From Polytrichum commune (taxonomy: Eukaryota > Streptophyta > Polytrichopsida > Polytrichales > Polytrichaceae), in assembly GCA_950295325.1 (NCBI GenBank), contig OX485807.1, forward strand, positions 9,325,001 through 9,389,000: a DNA stretch of 64,000 bases. The letters are read 5' to 3'. Position 1 is the stretch's first letter. The number at the start of each line of letters is the position of its first letter. This document shows, in pieces, positions 60,203-64,000 of this stretch. The notes beneath the pieces are model-generated. The model was given only the letters and a program-made list of their open reading frames with translations. It was not told where the DNA came from and did no database searches. A program made the translations under genes and the position numbers.

Positions 60203-61825
60203 ATGTCTCAACGGACCACAAACTCAAGCTCTTCCCAAAGATACAAAGAGAAACTCCTAGCCCTAGAAAATAACCCCGATGTAGAAATGTTTGTAACTCA
60301 AAAACGCTCCTCTTCCTCTCAAATCACTGCAAATCAAAAGAAGGCTAAGGGCAAACCAAACTCCGGTTTGAAACGCCCTCCCTTTTGGCTTGGGTTCCAA
60401 GCAATGAATTGGACAAATAGAGGAAAAGGACTCCCCATGGATAGCCATGCCCTGGTAGCCACTCTAGTGAAAAATGGAATGAGAGAAAAAGAAGCTAGAG
60501 AATGTCAATCCGTTGTTTCTTCCTTCCCCTTTGTCATCCAAGAGGAATGGCCAAACTCTAGAGAGGACGGTAAGGAGGGCCAACATTTTAACCTCACACA
60601 AATCCCATCGGATGTGGAGGTCGACAAGTTTGGCTTTTCATTTGACTACCAAATTGCAATTTTCTTTGAAATGGGAGAAAACGATTGGGAAAAAGATACG
60701 GTCATGACATTAGTAGAGTCAAGGCTCAAAGAGATGAACATTGAGCTTGGGGATACAATAGGGGAACCCATTGCACTAATGTGTTACCACAAATCCACAA
60801 AGTGGAGTGGGGTAATCAAACTACACTTGAAAACCCCCGAGATTGATGGGGTGGAGCTCCTGCAAGGAATCCGCCCATTTATTCTCAAACTAGATGATGA
60901 GAAACTCAAGAGAGGGAAAATATGCAAAACATATGAATCCCTAGCCTTGAATAACCTCTTGTCGGTCAAAATTACAAGTGAAGGGCTAGAATCAAAGGAA
61001 TGGTATGAAATGTTTGTAAAAATTGTAGAAGAGAGCTTCCAAAGGGGTACGGAATACGAAATAACAAACATTCAAAAGAAAAAAGAAAACCTCTTTGCAT
61101 GGGTAGTAGCCTCTTCACCGGAACAAGCCCAACGGATGAAGGACCATCAAATCACCTACAACAACGAAATATTGGACGGGAAACTAGCCGACCAATCACT
61201 CGCATCCAAGGATGACATCGCAAGGAAGAACGCCCTCATCCTCATCGCCAAAAATCTCAACAAAGCAAAAAGCGTGGAGGAAATCGAGAAGAGTATCGAA
61301 GCATACATGGGACCTAAGAACGCGGTCAACTTCTTCTTCAAACGCGATGACAAAAATGGTAAACATCTAGGATCATGCAACATCCAATGCCTAAATGCAA
61401 TGGTATACAAGAAATTTGGCAAGAAAACCGCAAAACTACTTGGCAAGCATGTAGAGTTTACCCCCCACCCTAGGAGCCTTGATGGAGCCAATGCACCAAG
61501 TGCAATGGAACTCACTAGACTAGGGTTTAGTGATGTGAACACTGCCCTTGCAAATACCATTGAAACACTTGAAAACATTCCCGCAAAAGAAAACCTACAC
61601 AAAGATCTCATGAAAGAAATAACCGGAATAAGAGAGGAAATTACCACCATGAAGGATGAGCTACGAAGTGAGCAACAACAAATTGCGGAAAAAGTCGTGG
61701 AAAAATCAACATCAACCCTCCATACACAAATGACACTCCTAAAAAGACAACTTGCCACAACCATGCAAGCACTAGAAATGGCTAGTTCCTCGGCCATTGA
61801 AGGCAACACGGATACGACAAACTAG
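60203..61825 (+). CDS. LINE B ORF1 protein: N-terminal conserved domain, RRM-like domain, coiled coil
   Basis: 540 aa from ATG 60203 to TAG 61823-61825. The frame also has an ATG at 60080, but MSQRTTNSSSSQ at 60203 gives a more typical disordered start. A conserved region begins PPFWLGFQAMNW (~residue 55), with FNLTQIP and WSGVIKLHL shared with LINE A. An RRM-like fold follows: RNP2-like NALILIAKNL and RNP1-like KHLGSCNIQCLN (residues ~344-392). The C-terminal ~90 residues (KENLHKDLMKEITGIREE onward) form a strong coiled-coil candidate. Such ORF1 proteins trimerise, bind element RNA and act as chaperones in retrotransposition. The next ORF starts in the -1 frame over its last 25 bases. No stops or frameshifts, so it is potentially functional. 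Confidence 0.8.
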   Translation: MSQRTTNSSSSQRYKEKLLALENNPDVEMFVTQKRSSSSQITANQKKAKGKPNSGLKRPPFWLGFQAMNWTNRGKGLPMDSHALVATLVKNGMREKEARECQSVVSSFPFVIQEEWPNSREDGKEGQHFNLTQIPSDVEVDKFGFSFDYQIAIFFEMGENDWEKDTVMTLVESRLKEMNIELGDTIGEPIALMCYHKSTKWSGVIKLHLKTPEIDGVELLQGIRPFILKLDDEKLKRGKICKTYESLALNNLLSVKITSEGLESKEWYEMFVKIVEESFQRGTEYEITNIQKKKENLFAWVVASSPEQAQRMKDHQITYNNEILDGKLADQSLASKDDIARKNALILIAKNLNKAKSVEEIEKSIEAYMGPKNAVNFFFKRDDKNGKHLGSCNIQCLNAMVYKKFGKKTAKLLGKHVEFTPHPRSLDGANAPSAMELTRLGFSDVNTALANTIETLENIPAKENLHKDLMKEITGIREEITTMKDELRSEQQQIAEKVVEKSTSTLHTQMTLLKRQLATTMQALEMASSSAIEGNTDTTN

Positions 61826-64000
61826 CTTGGTCAAACAACGCTACGGTAATCAATAAATCATACCTACTAGTATCTATAGATACCTTAATACACACTAAAA
61901 ACTATAAAAGAAAAACAAATCCTCAAACTTCAATAAAAAGTGTCAAACAACACTATAAAACAAAATCCCAAATACTAAACAAAAACAAAACTCAACTAAA
62001 ACGGGCTCGGCCTACCGGCCTCGCCACAAAAAAGAAAGAAGAAGAACAACAAAATAAACCACCCACCCAAACTACTAAAACCCAACAAAAACAAAATAAT
62101 AATAATAAAAACACACCAACACAAAAAACATACAAAGTAACCAAACAACCTAAAAACATAACAAACATCAAAACCAATGTAACCCCCACTCCAAGTACCT
62201 CTCATAACAACAACAACATCAAAATCACCAATAAACCAATACGATTACAAACTAAATACAAACTCATCCACTCACACAAAGATGAGATACTAACCCATCT
62301 ACATACCAAACCAATTTGGCCACATAACATAATGGCAATAGAAAACACACATCTACTAATAGCCACATACAATATAATACGCTCCAAATCCAAAATAGCA
62401 ATAAAACCACTTACCACTAAGAAGGATGTAAAAATGAACTACAAAACTAATATCCAAAAACTAAAAAAGGACACTCCCCTATCAAAACAAAATCAACCTA
62501 CCAACCTTGCCAAAAAAATAATAATAAGAAGAGAAAATAGAACAAAAAAGAAGAATAAAACAAAAACTCACAAACCCAACGACATTCTAAAAAGTCATAA
62601 AAGAAACAACACAAAAGAAACACAACAAACACACAAAATAAATAAACAACCCAAACACACAACCAAAACAAATGAAACCCCCACTATGGGCATCCCTCAT
62701 AACAACAAAAATATCAAAACTAACAAAACAAACAAAAACAACACTACAAAAAATTACCAACATCAAATAGATATCACCAAAACTAAAACTAAAATACCTC
62801 GGCATACCAACCTCGACCAAAAAGTATACGCAACCACACCACACTACAAAGATAATAAAAACAAAATAATATACACACCATCTAAAACCCATACAAAAAA
62901 TACCCGAAAACACAATAACCCTCAACACCAAAGACACACTACTCACAAATCCCCCAAATCACACAAAATAACCAACAAACCCAAACACCTTACTAACAAA
63001 GACAACATCACCAACACATCAAACTACTTAAATAACCACACCTCGAAACACCTGCTACTCCTCTGTGGAGACATCGAAACTAATCCAGGACCAATGCCAA
63101 ACATACTTAAAATGCACCCACCATCACACAAAAATAGGAATAAAATGTATTTTATACCTTGCACAATAAAACTGCACCCAGAGTACCAACACTTAGCAAA
63201 ACAATTTGCTGCATGTCTAAAAACAACACACCCAAACCACACTGCCACATCTATAGAACACCCACACCTCTCAAGATACATACAAGAAAACCAACATCAC
63301 CCACCCCAACGCATACTATATGCACTCATTACTACAATAAGCCCATTACTAGAAACATGTGACCATCAACTAATGCACATACCCAACCCAGACTGGACAA
63401 CAACACTCCTTGATAAAATAGCACATCTCCAAAATCCCCCAGAAAGACACATCCTAAAACCACACCCATACACAGAATTTATAAACAACAACCCAAACCT
63501 AATCAACCCCCCCAATACCATTCACAAACAACTATATGATTTTATAAAACAAAACAATAATTCCCCAAACCTTCAACTACTAACAAACAAATTCCCATTC
63601 CTACCTGAAAATTTACTAATAGAATCTCTCAAATGCAACGAACTCATAATAGAATATTCACATCCACCCCCACTACCCAACATAACATTACCACAAAGCC
63701 AAGATACACAAACAACTAATCACGACACACACATCATCACATGGAACGCCTCATCTCTAAACACAGTCCTACCAAACATATACAACTTAATCACAAACAC
63801 CACAACAAGCCCAACAATCATCACAATACAAGAAACCAAACTAACCGCAACAAAATCAACAAAATATATACAAAACCTATTCCCAAAATACAAACTAATT
63901 TTTAATAACACACATGCGCTAACACGTTGCATACAACAAAGAATGCCGTATACCCCGGCAAGAGGAGGACTCCTCACTCTAATAAATAACAAATATGCAT
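61801..64000 (+). CDS. LINE B ORF2, N-terminal part: basic leader, 2A-like motif, linker domain, start of APE endonuclease
   Basis: Stop-free from 61801 to the window end (733 codons) in the frame of 63040. The first in-frame ATG is 62332, later ones include 62434 and 62686, so the start is undetermined. About 410 codons of Lys/Asn/Thr/Gln-rich sequence lead to HLLLLCGDIETNPGP (63049-63093). A globular region of ~210 aa follows, for example TIKLHPEYQHLAKQFAA and YALITTISPLLETCDHQLM. From ~63739 come APE-type endonuclease motifs: IITWNASS (motif I), IITIQETKL (63820-63846, with the catalytic Glu) and RGGLLTLINN near the edge. The enzyme would nick target DNA for target-primed reverse transcription. 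RT and the rest lie beyond the window. Confidence 0.78.
63067..63093 (+). other. 2A-like ribosome-skipping motif in LINE B ORF2
   Basis: Encodes GDIETNPGP, preceded by a Leu-rich stretch (HLLLLC), matching the D(V/I)ExNPG|P consensus in full. 2A peptides cause the ribosome to skip the G-P bond, releasing the upstream product. They have been described in other non-LTR retrotransposons. Here it would separate the basic leader from the endonuclease/RT polyprotein. Confidence 0.85.

Larger units (their letters stand above)
57300..64000 (+). mobile_element. LINE B: 5' part of a non-LTR retrotransposon, continues past the right edge
   Basis: In order: an A/C-rich leader, 54-bp and 62-bp tandem monomers, ORF1 (60203-61825), and ORF2 in the -1 frame (open from 61801 to the window end) with a 2A-like motif and the start of an APE endonuclease. 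The plus strand is poor in G throughout ORF2. The left boundary is an estimate from composition. Both ORFs are uninterrupted here, so this copy could be young. It is homologous to LINE A. Confidence 0.82.

Overview
The window is nuclear DNA of a plant. The protein genes have many exons with GT..AG introns, and three families are plant-typical: a PSPG-box glycosyltransferase, a DUF707 protein and a small serine-rich protein. An RWD-RBR ubiquitin ligase is also present. The transposons suggest a non-seed land plant (bryophyte or lycophyte), but that is an inference; the species cannot be fixed from this sequence alone.

Layout. 1-5.1 kb: the 3' part of an FCP1/NIF-type HAD phosphatase-like gene with one frameshift, then an unrecognised protein made of two diverged copies of one domain, separated by a 127-bp tandem duplication that carries TATA motifs. 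5.1-10.1 kb: a serine-rich small protein gene whose upstream region and intron are built of diverged tandem repeats. 12.5-17.9 kb (minus): a nine-exon RWD-RING1-IBR-RING2 ligase (661 aa). 18-37 kb: a transposon-dominated block. It holds a decayed minus-strand non-LTR retrotransposon (LINE A) broken by a MITE and by unrelated DNA, several Harbinger-like non-autonomous elements (two nested), and three copies of a roughly 240-bp dispersed repeat. 37.4-41.9 kb: a four-exon UDP-glycosyltransferase (549 aa). 44-51.5 kb (minus): a fourteen-exon DUF707 gene (416 aa) with a 24-nt microexon. 51.5-57 kb: short TIR elements, hairpins and a GCCCACCCAT minisatellite. 57-64 kb: the 5' part of a plus-strand non-LTR retrotransposon (LINE B) running off the right edge.

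The most unusual content is the retrotransposon family. LINE B carries a leader with 54-bp tandem monomers and an ORF1 with an RRM-like domain and coiled coil. Its ORF2 is open to the edge and has a 2A-like ribosome-skipping motif (GDIETNPGP) ahead of an APE-type endonuclease. LINE A, whose ORF1 is homologous, preserves the other end of ORF2: an RNase H remnant, a CCHC finger with RHN, and a C-terminal domain resembling a restriction-like endonuclease. Together they suggest a family encoding APE, RT, RNase H and RLE, the architecture known from Dualen/RandI elements of green algae, with an added 2A site.

The single-copy genes show no sign of forming a pathway or cluster. All exon models were built by eye from splice signals and reading phase. 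The RBR, UGT, DUF707 and serine-rich models each sum to a multiple of three with no internal stop.
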